DNA from: Ficedula albicollis
Taxonomy: Eukaryota > Chordata > Aves > Passeriformes > Muscicapidae
Length of the DNA stretch: 64,000 nucleotides
Reading direction: 5' to 3'
NCBI RefSeq assembly: GCF_000247815.1
Contig: NC_021679.1
Location: forward strand, 37,539,302-37,603,301
Part shown: positions 1 to 58,598 of the stretch, in pieces
How positions within the stretch are numbered: position 1 is the stretch's first letter
How the letters are laid out: the number at the start of each line of letters is the position of its first letter
Made by a program: the position numbers and the translations under genes
Notes under the pieces: generated by a model
Database searches by the model: none
The model's input: the letters and a program-made list of their open reading frames with translations, nothing else
What the model was told of the DNA's origin: nothing

Positions 1-5
1 TGGAG

Positions 6-19376
<19,371 letters not shown>

Positions 19377-19423
19377 GCACAGGAGTTTTAGACTGAGCCT
19401 AACTCACTTATCTGGGTCTTTGG

Positions 19424-19490
19424 TTTTTTTTTTTTTTTTCATCTCTGAGGGGGGGGGGGGGGGTTTTTTTTTTTTTTTTCATCTCTGAGG
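19424..19490 (+). repeat. Exact 27-bp direct repeat flanking a 15-nt poly-G
   Basis: T16 plus CATCTCTGAGG occurs at 19424-19450 and again at 19464-19490, separated only by G residues. It is a small example of the duplicated-flank pattern seen at larger G-runs, just downstream of the TNFAIP6 stop codon. Confidence 0.9.
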
Positions 19491-20068
19491 TTTCCTCTTC
19501 GGCTTTTCCGTTTTGTTGATAAGCTCAACTAGGGAAGAAATTATAAAATATGTTTGTATGGATCATAGAAAATGATTTTTCTGTACTGGAGTACAGGAGT
19601 AAAAATAGTTGTGAAAATCTGAATTCGTTGTTACCAAAGACTTCAAAATTATTTTTCTATCTCAACTTCTCCTCATTTCTTGCATCACTTGAACAAATTT
19701 TTGTGTGACTGTTCTGATCATTTTTAAACTTAACAGGCTCTTCTTATTTCCCTTGATTTCCACATATTTATTTTTTAGATTTTTTTTTTCCCCTGTTCTC
19801 TACACATTATTGTTATTTTCTGATTTTCTTGAGCTCTTAAAGGCCTTCAGTGTAAGCTTATGTTTAAGACACAAAAAATTCATCTTGTGGATGGCCTGGC
19901 AGCCACCCAGGTGAAGATGGGGAAGCAGCACAGGATCAAAGTTGGATCCACACTTTAATTTTATTATCAGATCCATCAGAAATCAGATGGATTCAGCTTT
20001 TCCTCATCCAAACAGCCGTTGAAATCTTTTCACTTGGTAAAAAATTAAAGGAATGACTTTGTCATGGG

Positions 20069-20074
20069 AATAAA
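20069..20074 (+). terminator. TNFAIP6: Candidate poly(A) signal of TNFAIP6
   Basis: AATAAA in GGGAATAAAAGTG, 693 nt after the stop codon. It is the first canonical hexamer in the downstream region. Usage is inferred only. Confidence 0.35.
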
Positions 20075-20890
20075 AGTGATGAAGCAGCAGCAGGAGGAAC
20101 TTCTCACCGAGACACCACCGAGGTGTTGGGCGTTGTTTACACGGGTTTAAAACCCTTCTGTTTTTAATTACTTAAACTTAAATTAAGAAGGAATTTAAAT
20201 CCTTCTCCATTTGTCTTTAACTGAAGCAGCATTAAAGCTACCTCTGTTCTAACCACACCGAGCTCGCAGTGAGTTATTTTTGTTTCTTGTTCCAGACTCT
20301 GACATTGTGTTTATAAACACTGTGTTTATTTAAAGGAGTAAATAAGTTTTAAGTTTATTTCTGAGTGTTTTCTTCAGATCTGCTGAAATTTAATTCCCAC
20401 TAAGAATTTTTCCTCTGAATTCCATTTTGTTTGGAGCATTTGCATCCCTCATCTGAACTCACCAGGAATGGTTTTGCACACCCAAATCAGCCCCATTTTT
20501 GCTTTACTTCTTCTAATTCTCAATTGTTTAATTTAATTTAATTTCTGAGCTTTTATTGTAATTTCCCTGGGAATACAATCCTGGTTTCTGGCTGTACTGG
20601 AGAACAAGCAGCTCCTCTCTGGGTTATTTCCAACACTTTATTCATGCTCCACAAAACAAGTTTAGTATCACATTTATGGGATGTCGCTGTACCTAAAATG
20701 TGTTTTTTAATCCTGCCACCTTGTGTTCACAGTGCCTGCATACACCAGAATTCTCTTTTTTTTTCCTTTTTTTTTTCCCCAAAGATCAGCAACAGGGAAG
20801 AGAATAAGGAAAAGCATGAGGGGAATGTTAATATTTTATTTATGACCTCGGGGCGGGCTTTTTGTTGTTGTTGTTGTTTTTTTAACTGGG
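20075..20890 (+). other. TNFAIP6-RIF1 intergenic region: no gene seen
   Basis: About 0.8 kb of AT-rich sequence between the candidate TNFAIP6 poly(A) signal and the RIF1-proximal repeats. Short T-tracts and a (GTT)n run near 20862 are the only features. Confidence 0.6.
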
Positions 20891-21699
20891 AAGTGACAGG
20901 ATTGATGTGGATGAGATCCAGGGGATACCTGGAATCCCCATGGGATATTTTTTGGGGAAAAAAACCTTCCTAGGACAGGAATTTTCGCTGGCACAGGGAA
21001 GCCCTGGAGGCGACAGCCTGATCTATTTAAAAGGTTTTCCTTTGGATCTGCTGCCAGGGCTGGAATTTCCGATTTCACCGCTGCTGGGACATCCCATGCA
21101 GGGGACTCCGGGAATTCCTATGGAATTCCTTGGTTTTATGGAGCTGGAGGTTCATTTCCAGTCATTAATTAGGGATTTAACCTCACATGAGCTGATCTAC
21201 AGTTCCTCACGAGGGGCAGCTCTGATCGCCGCTGTGAGCAGGGACATGATAGGGATGAGATCCAGGGAATACCTGGAATCCCCATGGGATATTTTTGGGG
21301 GAAAAAAAACCTTCCTAGGGCAGGAATTTTCGCTGGCACAGGGAAGCCCTGGAGGCGACAGCCTGATCTATTTAAAAGGTTTTCCAACGCTTTGGATCTG
21401 CTGCCAGGGCTGGTATTTCCGATTTCACCGCTGCTGGGACATCCCATGCAGGGGACTCCGGGAATTCCTATGGAATTCCTTGGTTTTATGGAGCTGGAGG
21501 TTCATTTCCAGTCATTAATTAGGGATTTGACCTGACATGAGCTGACCTGCGGTCTCCTCCTGAGGGGCAGCTGGATCCCATACTGATGTGGATCCCATAG
21601 GGGGCTCCGGGAATTCCTGTGGAATTCCTTGTCCTTATGCAGCTGGACGCTCATTTCCAGTCATTAATCATGCATTTAACCTCACGTGAGGTTCCTCCT

Positions 21700-23470
<1,771 letters not shown>

Positions 23471-24317
23471 GAAGAGACTTGGGAAATAACAACTTCCTTT
23501 TAATGGCAGAGCGTTGCAGCTTTATGATTGGAAGAGTGAAGTTTTTACTTGGGTTGTAGAGCGATCTTGCCGTGTTTTAATTGCATTTCTTTCTGGGAGG
23601 TGCTTCTTCCCCATGAGGTTGTGGTTTTACCTGCATAATTTGGTTTTTATCACGTGCAAAGGCACGATCTCCTTCTCTCAGTGTTTCCCTTCAGTTCTGC
23701 AGTGACTTTTAAAGCTGTAGCTACTCAGATTTTACAGGTTTCTAAAAAAAAACGACAGAAAAAAAAATCCTGGTACAGGTATGAAGCAGCAGCAGGTTTC
23801 TCAGGTTGTCTCTGGATGCCCGAGCTTAGCTCAGTTTGGGTTTTGCAGTGAGAATCTGATGATTAACATTTTATGGGACAATTACAGCTTTCCTGCAAGG
23901 ATGTTCCTGACTTATGTGCAAAGTCATCCTTGCTGCTTGTGAGCCCAGGATTTCCTGCATTCTGGAACCACTTTATGAGGAAAGAGCTTTTTCAGCTCCT
24001 GTATTTCTGTTTTTCTAATTTGCAGCAAGTTATGTACAGTTTGCATGCTCAATTTTAATGGTTTTACAGAAGCTGACTGAGAAATTTAAGCCCTTAATAT
24101 TTTTTATAGGTGTTCCATAGGCAGAAAGGACTTTGCACTGTAACACAGGATTTTGCTGCTGGGTCAGACCTGGTGGCATTTTTGCTCTTTAGCTCTTCAG
24201 CGTTGTCTGAATTTCCTTCAAGAAAATACACTGATGCGTGTCAGAAAATGCAAGTTCAGTCAGTTACAATGTGTTTAACCTGTGAATATTGGGTTTTTTC
24301 CCTCCTGCTCCTTGCAG
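23471..24317 (+). other. RIF1 5' intron: nothing recognised
   Basis: About 0.85 kb between the CpG-rich region and the first visible RIF1 coding exon. No ORF with RIF1 N-terminal similarity is present. Confidence 0.6.
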
Positions 24318-50587
<26,270 letters not shown>

Positions 50588-50749
50588 CTGCAGCTCCTGA
50601 GGAGTTTGGTACAACACTTCTCCCCCACTTGTTTTCCTTACTGCTCAGTTACTCCTTAAATCTGCATTTTGTGCTATAGGATATTTTTAACACCTCCATA
50701 AATTGACTATCTTTTTGGGTTTTTTGTTGTTTTGTTTTGTTTTGTTTTT

Positions 50750-50985
50750 TTTTTGTTTGGGTTTTTTTTGTTTGGTTTTTTGTTTGGTTTTTTTTTCTTG
50801 TTAATTTTTTTTTTGTTGTTTTTTTCCCCCCTAATTTGTGGGACCGTTTCCTCCCTGGCACAGGTGTTTCTATGGGGGTTTTTTGTTTGTTTTTTTTTTC
50901 TTTTTAATTTTTTTTTTTTGTTGTTTTTTTTCCCCCCTAATTTGTGGGATCGTTTCCTCCCTGGCACAGGTGTTTCTATGGGATT
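50750..50985 (+). repeat. Two-copy repeat of about 107 bp in RIF1 3' UTR
   Basis: Each copy is a T-rich tract followed by CCCCCCTAATTTGTGGGA and CGTTTCCTCCCTGGCACAGG; TAATTTGTGGGA occurs at about 50832 and 50939. The T-tracts differ in length between copies. Confidence 0.8.
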
Positions 50986-51651
50986 GCTATGCATCTTCCT
51001 TTCAGGCAGTGAAACAAAACCTGACAAAGCTGTGCAATAGCAAAGACTGTGAAAAACCAAACCAAGAGAGTAATTAAATTATTTTTTTCAAGTCCAAAGT
51101 GTTCTTACTGCTGCAAACTCTCGCTGTGGGGTGAGAGCTGCAGCTGCCAGCTCTGCCCCTCTCCTACCCCAGCTGCTTCCTTTGGAGCTGCTGAGCTCTG
51201 GCAGCACGTGTGAGGTGAGCTGAGCTTCATTCCCTCCAGCAGGAGCCTGGGATTTGTACTGGATCTATTTTTCCATGTATTTTTGTACAACTCAAGATGA
51301 GGAGTGCTGAGGAAAAACGGGAGAGAGACTCTGCAAAGCCCCCCAGGCTTTGCCCCATGGCCTTTGCTGGCAGCAGTTCTCCTTGTGGGAAGAATTTTTT
51401 ATTCCATGGGGAAATGGATGAATTGGACAAGAGTTCTTTGTATATTGTGTACAGACTCACAGCAGATGTTGGGTAATAATTTATGGAGTTTTAATTGCAT
51501 GGACTGCATTGCTGCTGCTTGGAGACCTTCAGCCAGAATTCCCAGGTTTTCCCTCTGGAATTCTGATCTGTATATATTGGACTGTAGCTGTCCAGATGGA
51601 TGTTTATTGGAAGGAACTGCTGCAGGTGGTCTTAGAACTTTTACATGGGCA

Positions 51652-51657
51652 AATAAA
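51652..51657 (+). terminator. RIF1: RIF1 poly(A) signal
   Basis: AATAAA within GGGCAAATAAAAGAGC, followed about 25-60 nt downstream by a G/T-rich element (TTGGTTGTGGCC, TTGGTTTGGTGG). Both parts of a vertebrate cleavage site are visible. Confidence 0.65.
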
Positions 51658-51670
51658 AGAGCAAATAGTT

Positions 51671-52685
51671 CCCAGACTTGGTTGTGGCCTCTTGGTTTGG
51701 TGGTTTCTGGGCTTTTCTCTTCAGCTTCCCCTCGAGTTTGGATTCCTAAAGCTGGGAATGTCACCAGTGCAGGTCCTCAAAACCCTGAGCGTTTTTTGCC
51801 CTGTTTGTGTCTCATGGAGAAAAGGGACAGGACAAACAGCCTGGAGCTACAGGAGGAGCTCTGTGGGTTTTCTGAGAAGTTATTTTGGTTCCAGATCTGC
51901 CTCCTTAGGAGAGTTCAGCTTTGCCCTGGACAGGTAAGGATGTTCCTGACACATGGAAAAGGTTGGAATCCCAACTCCCAGTGCTGGCAGTCCTGGATCC
52001 TGCCTTGAGAAAGGACATTTCCCTTCCAGGCTGGCTCTGCTGGGAATTCCCCCTGAGCTCTGCATTCCTCAGGGCTGATGCTCCAAGCCCTGCTGGATTT
52101 AATCCGTGTGAGGCACATTATCCAGGGAGTTTTATTCCCTCCTTTCCCGTGGAGTGGCTGCTACCAGGTGATGCAGTGTAGATGAAACAAAAAATGATGT
52201 TCAAGTGTGAAATAACCCCACATCTGGGTCCTTCCTTCCTCAGTAGTTGGTGGGATGAATTCCCTCTCCCAGCACCACAGAATCCATCCTTACTGCAGAA
52301 ACCTCAGCTTTATTCATCACTAATTTACAAGAAATCACAGCTTTTGCCCCCAGAACAGGAGAACACATTCATGAGAGCTCAGCAAGCAGGAGGAGAGGGG
52401 GTGGTTGCTTTTCCCTCCCCAAATAAATTGGTTTGAAATACAAAGCTTAAATGGAAAAAAAGAGATTCAAACATTTTAGAACAGCCCAGAAAAATTCTGT
52501 GGGAGAATGTATCAGGTAATGTGTTGTTACGTTTTAGTAGTGAAATTTTGGAGAATGTAGTGATGAACTGTTTGAAATCCCAGACAACATTTGGGAGTGT
52601 CTGGCATTGGGAGAAAGGCAGGATGTGAAAATTCCAGGTGTGTTTTGCTCTGCAGTTATTTCTCTTGTGGCTGAGAGGGCCAGGA
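51671..52685. other. RIF1-NEB convergent intergenic region
   Basis: About 1 kb between the RIF1 poly(A) site and the minisatellite near the NEB 3' end. No gene is recognised; several short open frames have no conserved features. Part may be NEB 3' UTR. Confidence 0.55.
52309..52314 (-). terminator. NEB: Candidate NEB poly(A) signal
   Basis: AATAAA on the minus strand (TTTATT on +), about 1.09 kb beyond the nebulin stop codon. Another minus-strand AATAAA lies at 52131-52136. Which is used is unknown. Confidence 0.3.
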
Positions 52686-52689
52686 GAAG

Positions 52690-53345
52690 AGTCCTAGCCC
52701 CTGAGGAGGTGTCCCAGAGCTGGGAGAGGTGTCCTGGCTCTGGGAGAAGTGTCCCAAAGCTGGGTCAGATGCCAGGAGAGGTGTCCCAACGCTGGGAGAG
52801 ATGTCCCAGAGCTGGACAGGTGTCCCAAAGCTGGGAGAGATATCCTAGAGCCGGGAGAGGTGAGGTGTCCTGGCTCTGGGAGAAGTGTCCCAAAGCTGGG
52901 TCAGATGCCAGGAGAGGTGTCCCAACGCTGGGAGAGATGTCCCAGAGCTGGACAGGTGTCCCAAAGCTGGGAGAGATATCCCAGAGCCGGGAGAGGTGTC
53001 ATGGCCCTGGGAGAAGTGTCCCAAAGCTGGGAGAGATGTCCTAGCCCTCTGAGAGCTAGCCCTCTGAGAGGTGTCCCAAAGCTGTGAGAGAAATCCCAGA
53101 GCCGGGAGAGGTGTCATGGCCCTGGGAGAAGTGTCCCAAAGCTGGGAGAGATGTCCCACCCCCAGGAGAGATGTCCCTGAGCTGGGAGAGGAATCCCAAA
53201 GCTGGGAGAGGTGTCCTAGCCCTCTGAGAGGTGTCCCCAGCCCCAGGAGAGGTGTCCCTGAGCTGGGAGAGGAATCCCAAAGCTGGGAGAGGTGTCCTAG
53301 CCCTCTGAGAGGTGTCCCCAGCCCCCGAGGGACATGTCCCAGCCC
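52690..53345. repeat. About 20-bp minisatellite with 136-bp higher-order repeat
   Basis: Units of GTGTCCCAAAGCTGGGAGAG and variants fill about 650 bp. A longer block starting TCCTGGCTCTGGGAGAAG repeats at 52732 and 52868 (136 bp). It ends about 55 bp from the nebulin stop codon, so it probably lies in the NEB 3' UTR. Confidence 0.88.
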
Positions 53346-53398
53346 CAGAGGAGCTGTCCCAGCCGCAGGGCTCTGTCCCAGCCCGGGGCAGGCCCGGC

Positions 53399-53572
53399 TC
53401 ACACGGCCTCCACGTAGTTGGCGGGCAGCATGCCGGTCTTGCCGGTTCTCTGCACCGTGCCGTACATCCAGCCCTCGTCGATGGCCTGCACGTTGACAAT
53501 GGTGTCCCCGTCCTTGAAGGACACCTCGTCCGCGTCCGCCGCCGTGTAATCGTACATGGCCCGGAACGTCCT
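53399..53572 (-). CDS. NEB: NEB last exon: SH3 domain and stop
   Basis: Acceptor CCCTGCAG|AGG. Encodes [20 protein letters not shown], then [28 protein letters not shown] and VEAV, then TGA. AMYDY, the acidic RT loop, the GWMYG Trp and the PANY motif are the classic SH3 ligand-binding elements and all are intact. In muscle this domain binds proline-rich Z-disc partners. It is shown from the AGG codon; the in-frame stretch before it is intron. Confidence 0.96.
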   Translation of the reverse strand, partial: RTFRAMYDYTAADADEVSFKDGDTIVNVQAIDEGWMYGTVQRTGKTGMLPANYVEAV

Positions 53573-54795
53573 CTGCAGGGACACACGGGGGACAGGGTCA
53601 CAGCCTCGCAGGGGACGGGAGGGACATGGTCACACCCTGAATGGCACACAACCTCCTCTGAAGGGACACAGGGACACGGTCAAAGCCTGACAGGGGACAG
53701 CATGTCTGCAGGGACGGCAAGTGCCAAGTCACGATTTCCAGGTGCCAATTCAAGATTTCCAAGTGCCAATTCAAGATTTCCAAGTGCCAATTCACGATTT
53801 CCAAGTGCCAATTCAAGATTTCCAAGTGCCAATTCACGATTTCCAAGTGCCAATTCAAGATTTCCAAGTGCCAATTCACGATTTCCAAGTGCCAATTCAA
53901 GATTTCCAAGTGCCAATTCACGATTTCCAAGTGCCAATTCAAGATTTCCAAGTGCCAATTCACGATTTCCAAGTGCCAATTCAAGATTTCCAAGTGCCAA
54001 TTCACGATTTCCAAGTGCCAATTCAAGATTTCCAAGTGCCAATTCACGATTTCCAAGTGCCAATTCAAGATTTCCAAGTGCCAATTCACGATTTCCAAGT
54101 GCCAATTCAAGATTTCCAAGTGCCAATTCACGATTTCCAAGTGCCAATTCAAGATTTCCAAGTGCCAATTCACGATTTCCAAGTGCCAATTCAAGATTTC
54201 CAAGTGCTAATTCAGAGTATCCAACTGCTAACTCAGAGTTTTCAAGTGCTAATTCAACATTTCCAAGTGCCAATTGCAGATTTCCAAGTGTTAATTCGTT
54301 ATTTCCAAGTGTTAAGTTTCCAAGTGCTAATTCAGAGTCTCCAAGTGCTAATTTACGATTTCCAAGTGCAAAATTTCCAAGCGCCAATTCACGATTTCCA
54401 AGTGCTAATTTAAAGTTACTAAGTGCAAAGTTTCCAAGTGCTAATTCAAAATTTCCAAGTGCCAATTCACGATTTCCAAGTGCTAATTCAAAGTTTCCAA
54501 GTGCAAAGTTTCCAAGTGCTAATTCAAAGTTTCCAAGTGGTAATTCAGTTTCCAGGCACAGGGGACGCTCTGTCCCACTAAGTCACTGTCACACCTGCAC
54601 CTGGTTTCATCCTGAGCTTCAGCCCCACGGGCTGGAATGTTAATTCCTCCCAATTAGTGTTAATGAATGATTAATGAGCGCTCCCTGGTCACTCACCCCG
54701 GCCGTGGAGGGCTGCGAGGGCACCGAGGACAGCGTGGTTTGCTGGGTCTGCACCGAGGACGAGCGCTGCTGCGGCAGCTCCACCGTCTTCACCTG

Positions 54796-54844
<49 letters not shown>

Positions 54845-56054
54845 CTCCACCGTCTTCACCTGCCGGTACCCCACTGGGGACAGAACATGATTATGGGATG
54901 GCAGCACTGGGGAGGGGTTATTATGGGATGGGGAGCACTGGGGAGGGGTTATTATGGGGCTGTGTGGGGTTATTTGGGATAACGATCATTATGTGGGGTT
55001 ACCATGAGATTGCGTGGGGTTTTTATGGGATTGTGATAGAGCTGGTCTGAGTAGAGATCATTGTGTGGGGTTATTTGGGATAAAGATCATTGTGTGGGGT
55101 TATGGGATTGTGATGGAGCTGTTTGCAATAGATATCATTGGGGGTTATGGGACTGTGTGGGGTTATTTGGGATAAAGATCATTGGGGGTTGTGGGATAAA
55201 GATTGTGTGGGGTTATGGGACTGTGATGGAGCTGGTTGGGAGAAACATTGTATGGGGTTGTTATGGGATAAAGATCATTGTGTGGGGTTATTATGGGATT
55301 GTGTAGGGTTATTGTGGGATTGTGATGGAGCTGGTCTGGATAAAGATCACTGCGTGGTTATTATGGGATTGTGATGGAGCTGGTCTGGATAAAGATCACT
55401 GCGTGGTTATTATGGGATTGTGATGGAGCTGGTCTGGATAAAGATCACTGCGTGGTTATTATGGGATTGTGATGGAGCTGGTCTGGATAAAGATCACTGC
55501 GTGGTTATTATGGGATTGTGATGGAGCTGGTCTGGATAAAGATCACTGCGTGGTTATTATGGGATTGTGATGGAGCTGGTTGGGATGAAGAGCAGGGACA
55601 GGTCCAGCTCGGTTTCAAATGCTCATCAGTAGCTGTTCCCTGTGCACGCTCAGCGCTTTGGGGATGTTTTTTCCTGGCTCTGGGATTCCTGAGCACTGCC
55701 CTGAGCAGCTCCCCTGCGCGTGGGGGCTGTACCTGTGGCGGTGGTGGTGAAGAAGCCCCCGTTGCTGTAGTAGGACAGGCGCTGGTCGGTGCCGTCCGAC
55801 GGCTCCGATTTCTCATCGGCCGCGCCGCTGATGCTCAGGGCGCTGGCAGAGCGGGAGTGCTCGCGGCTGCGGCGCTGGGCCTGCACTGGGGAGGGACAGC
55901 AGGGACTGTCAGCACCCTGGGGACCTCAGTCAGAGCACTGGGGAGCTCAGTCAGCACCTGGGATCTCAGTCAGAACACTGGGGACCTCAGTCAGCACCCT
56001 GGGATCTCAGTCAGAACACTGGGGATCTCAGTCAGCACCCTGGGATCTCAGTCA

Positions 56055-56133
<79 letters not shown>

Positions 56134-58500
56134 GATCTCAGTCAGAACCCTGTGATCTCAGTCAGCACCCTGGGATCTCAGTCAGAAGCCTTGGATATCA
56201 GTCAGCACCCTGGGACTCTTAGAGTCACCAACCCCAGAGCTGAGACCCCATAGAACCCAGCCCTGCTAAGCTGAACTTTTCCACAACCTATAGTTCCATA
56301 GTGGGATTTCCCTGTGCTTCTTAAAGTATTCCCTGCTCAAGTCCTGCTCTTCAATATTCACGGTATTTTATCCTTTTTCCAGCCTCTTTCCCCTTCATCC
56401 TGGCTGCTTACAACATTTTTATTCTAATTATCCTGTGATTTTCTTCCTGACACAGCACTGAACCATCCCCACAATTTTCTACAATCCAGGTATTTTTCCT
56501 CTCAGACAGGAATTTAAAAAAAGATCACTGAGAACAGCCTGTTCAGTAATTCCAGAAGGAAGCACAGGTTGTATCACAGCAACTGTGGATCATATAAACA
56601 ATCCTCCTCCTCCTCCTGCCACTGTTGGATCATTTTATGATAGGAAGATTAATAATGTATTTTTTGAACAGTAGTTACGCTGCTGAGGAGCAGCTACAGC
56701 AAATTTCTCCTCTTTCCCCTCTGTCCTTTGGGGAGTCTCAGCTCTGTGCTGATGAGGAGCAGCTACAGCAAATTTCTCCTCTGTCCCCTCTGTCCTTTGG
56801 GGAGTCTCAGCTCTGTCTGGCACCCAGACCACATCCCTGCAGGACTGTAAATCCCATTTTTCCCCTCTGGAGCCCCGGGACACACCTGAGATGAGGTGCA
56901 GGCTCCGGGACTGGATGTTGTCCTCGGCAGGGTCGTAGTCGAAGACAGAGCCGGGGTTGGTTCTCCACACCCGGAGCCCTGCAGGGAAAATGGCATTTCC
57001 TGAGGAGAGGCTGAGCAGCACAGCCTGGCCTGCACAGCAGGACAGGAGCTGTGCCCTCCCCAGCCCTGGCTGGACAGGGCTTGGAGTAAGCTGGGATAGT
57101 GGAAAGTGTCCTGCCCATGGCAGGGTGGGACTGGAGGAGCTTTAATGTCCCTCCACCCCAAACCAGTCTGGAATTCTTTGAGAAATCACCCTTATTTTAT
57201 AAATTAGTGCTTCTCAATTCTGCAGCACAAATTTGGCTTTTTTACAATCAATCTACAGCAAGGTACTTCTCTAATAGATAGAGATGAAGTTCAAAATAGA
57301 AGTAAGAACCATAGATGCAGTGTGACATTCTCAAGGTGGGGACAGCACGTCACGGGTGATTTACACCTCTTGGGGGAGAATATTTTCCAAAAGGATTTGG
57401 ATGAGAACATCTCTGGGTGACAACGAATCGATGTGGCTGAGCTTAAATCAAACCCCTCCTGCAGGAGGTGTGCCCAGGTGTCCTGACCTGTGAGGTTCTC
57501 CTGGTCCTGGTCCACACGTTTCCGCTCCATCTCCACCACCCTCCTCTGGATGCCCCTGTAGCTGATGTCACTGAAGTCCTGCATGTTCTTCTTCACACGC
57601 TCCGTGATGGGGTCGGTCACCACGGGCGTGAAGCTCCCTTTGCTCTTCTCAAAGTCCTCGTGGTACTTCACCTGCAATTCCAAAGGGCTGTGATTCCTGC
57701 TTCCTTCAGGGGCATTCCCAGAGAGCTCCTGAACTTTGGTTTTCCCAATCCTGAGAAAGCCCTAATCCCAAACTCACTTTAGCATTAAAGACTCGGGTAA
57801 CCAAACCTGGTAGGACACTGGTAGGACACAAGGAGCAGCTGTCCTTGCTTCCAGGCAGGGTTATTTTCATATTTAACTCCCTTCCCAGGGGAAGGACACC
57901 TCTGGAAGTGCTCTTACAGTGGAGATGTGTTTCTGGGTCTCCCGCACGCGCCGCATCTCCGGGGTGTCCAGGACGTAGGCGGCTTTTCCTTGGACTTGCT
58001 TGCGGAAACTGTCAGAGTAAAGAACCTGCCAGGGGAGGAGGAGGACAGGAGTTACCTCTGGAGCACCAGGCTAGCAAATTTTTGTACATTTTTTATATGT
58101 GATTCTTGCTGAAGAACCATAATTTTATACATTAGAGTATTACGGCAGTAATTTGAAATTTTAACTGTTTAAAAACCCCCAAGTGAACCCAGTTCATCAC
58201 AGAAACACTTGATTGCAACAGAAAGTTTTAAAGGCTTCCCTGTGGTTCTGTATCCAAACATCTCCTGTCTGAGTGAGGACTTCAGGGATGAAATGCTCTT
58301 TTCCTGTGTGTCCCAGGTTACAATGCAAAGATGTGCCCAAAGGTGTGTATTAGCAAAAACTCTGTTAATCTTCCTTCTTGAGCCGTCTCAGAAGTCTTTT
58401 TCTGAGTGCCTGGCAGTACTGCCCACTGTGGATACAGGTGGGGAATAAAGGAGCCAAATCTCCATGCTTCTGATCTTTCCCACAGCCCATCCTCCCTCCA

Positions 58501-58598
<98 letters not shown>

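Larger units (their letters stand above)
19377..20074 (+). other. TNFAIP6: Probable TNFAIP6 3' UTR
   Basis: Non-coding sequence after the TGA. It includes a T-tract/poly-G duplication (19424-19490), an AU-rich stretch with ATTTA motifs (around 19765) and the first canonical AATAAA at 20069-20074. AU-rich instability elements are expected for this cytokine-induced mRNA, but the true polyadenylation site cannot be fixed from sequence alone. Confidence 0.4.
50588..51670 (+). other. RIF1: RIF1 3' UTR
   Basis: About 1.08 kb from the stop codon to just past the poly(A) signal at 51652. It contains long T/G-rich tracts and a two-copy repeat of about 107 bp (50750-50985). There is no coding potential beyond short frames. 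Confidence 0.65.

Noticed and set aside
20907..21535. Frames of up to 203 codons in the 344-bp repeat upstream of RIF1
   Set aside because: Non-conserved, low-complexity translation of a tandem repeat; no splice signals that link it to RIF1 or TNFAIP6.
53399..53584. SH3 exon as a small standalone 61-codon protein, or as nebulette
   Set aside because: The first codons are intronic; splice phase and upstream exons join it to nebulin, and the RIF1-TNFAIP6 neighbourhood is that of NEB.
53735..54545. Possible CRISPR array
   Set aside because: Units are contiguous 21-mers with no unique spacers, in a vertebrate intron.
53598..54643. Repetitive 200-440 codon frames ([35 protein letters not shown]) that look like novel repeat proteins
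   Set aside because: They come from a 21-bp minisatellite in a NEB intron; several frames on both strands are open at once, as expected for a period divisible by three.
54697..54873. A real frameshift or pseudogenisation of NEB
   Set aside because: All other NEB exons are intact and the excess is exactly a duplicated segment plus Gs.
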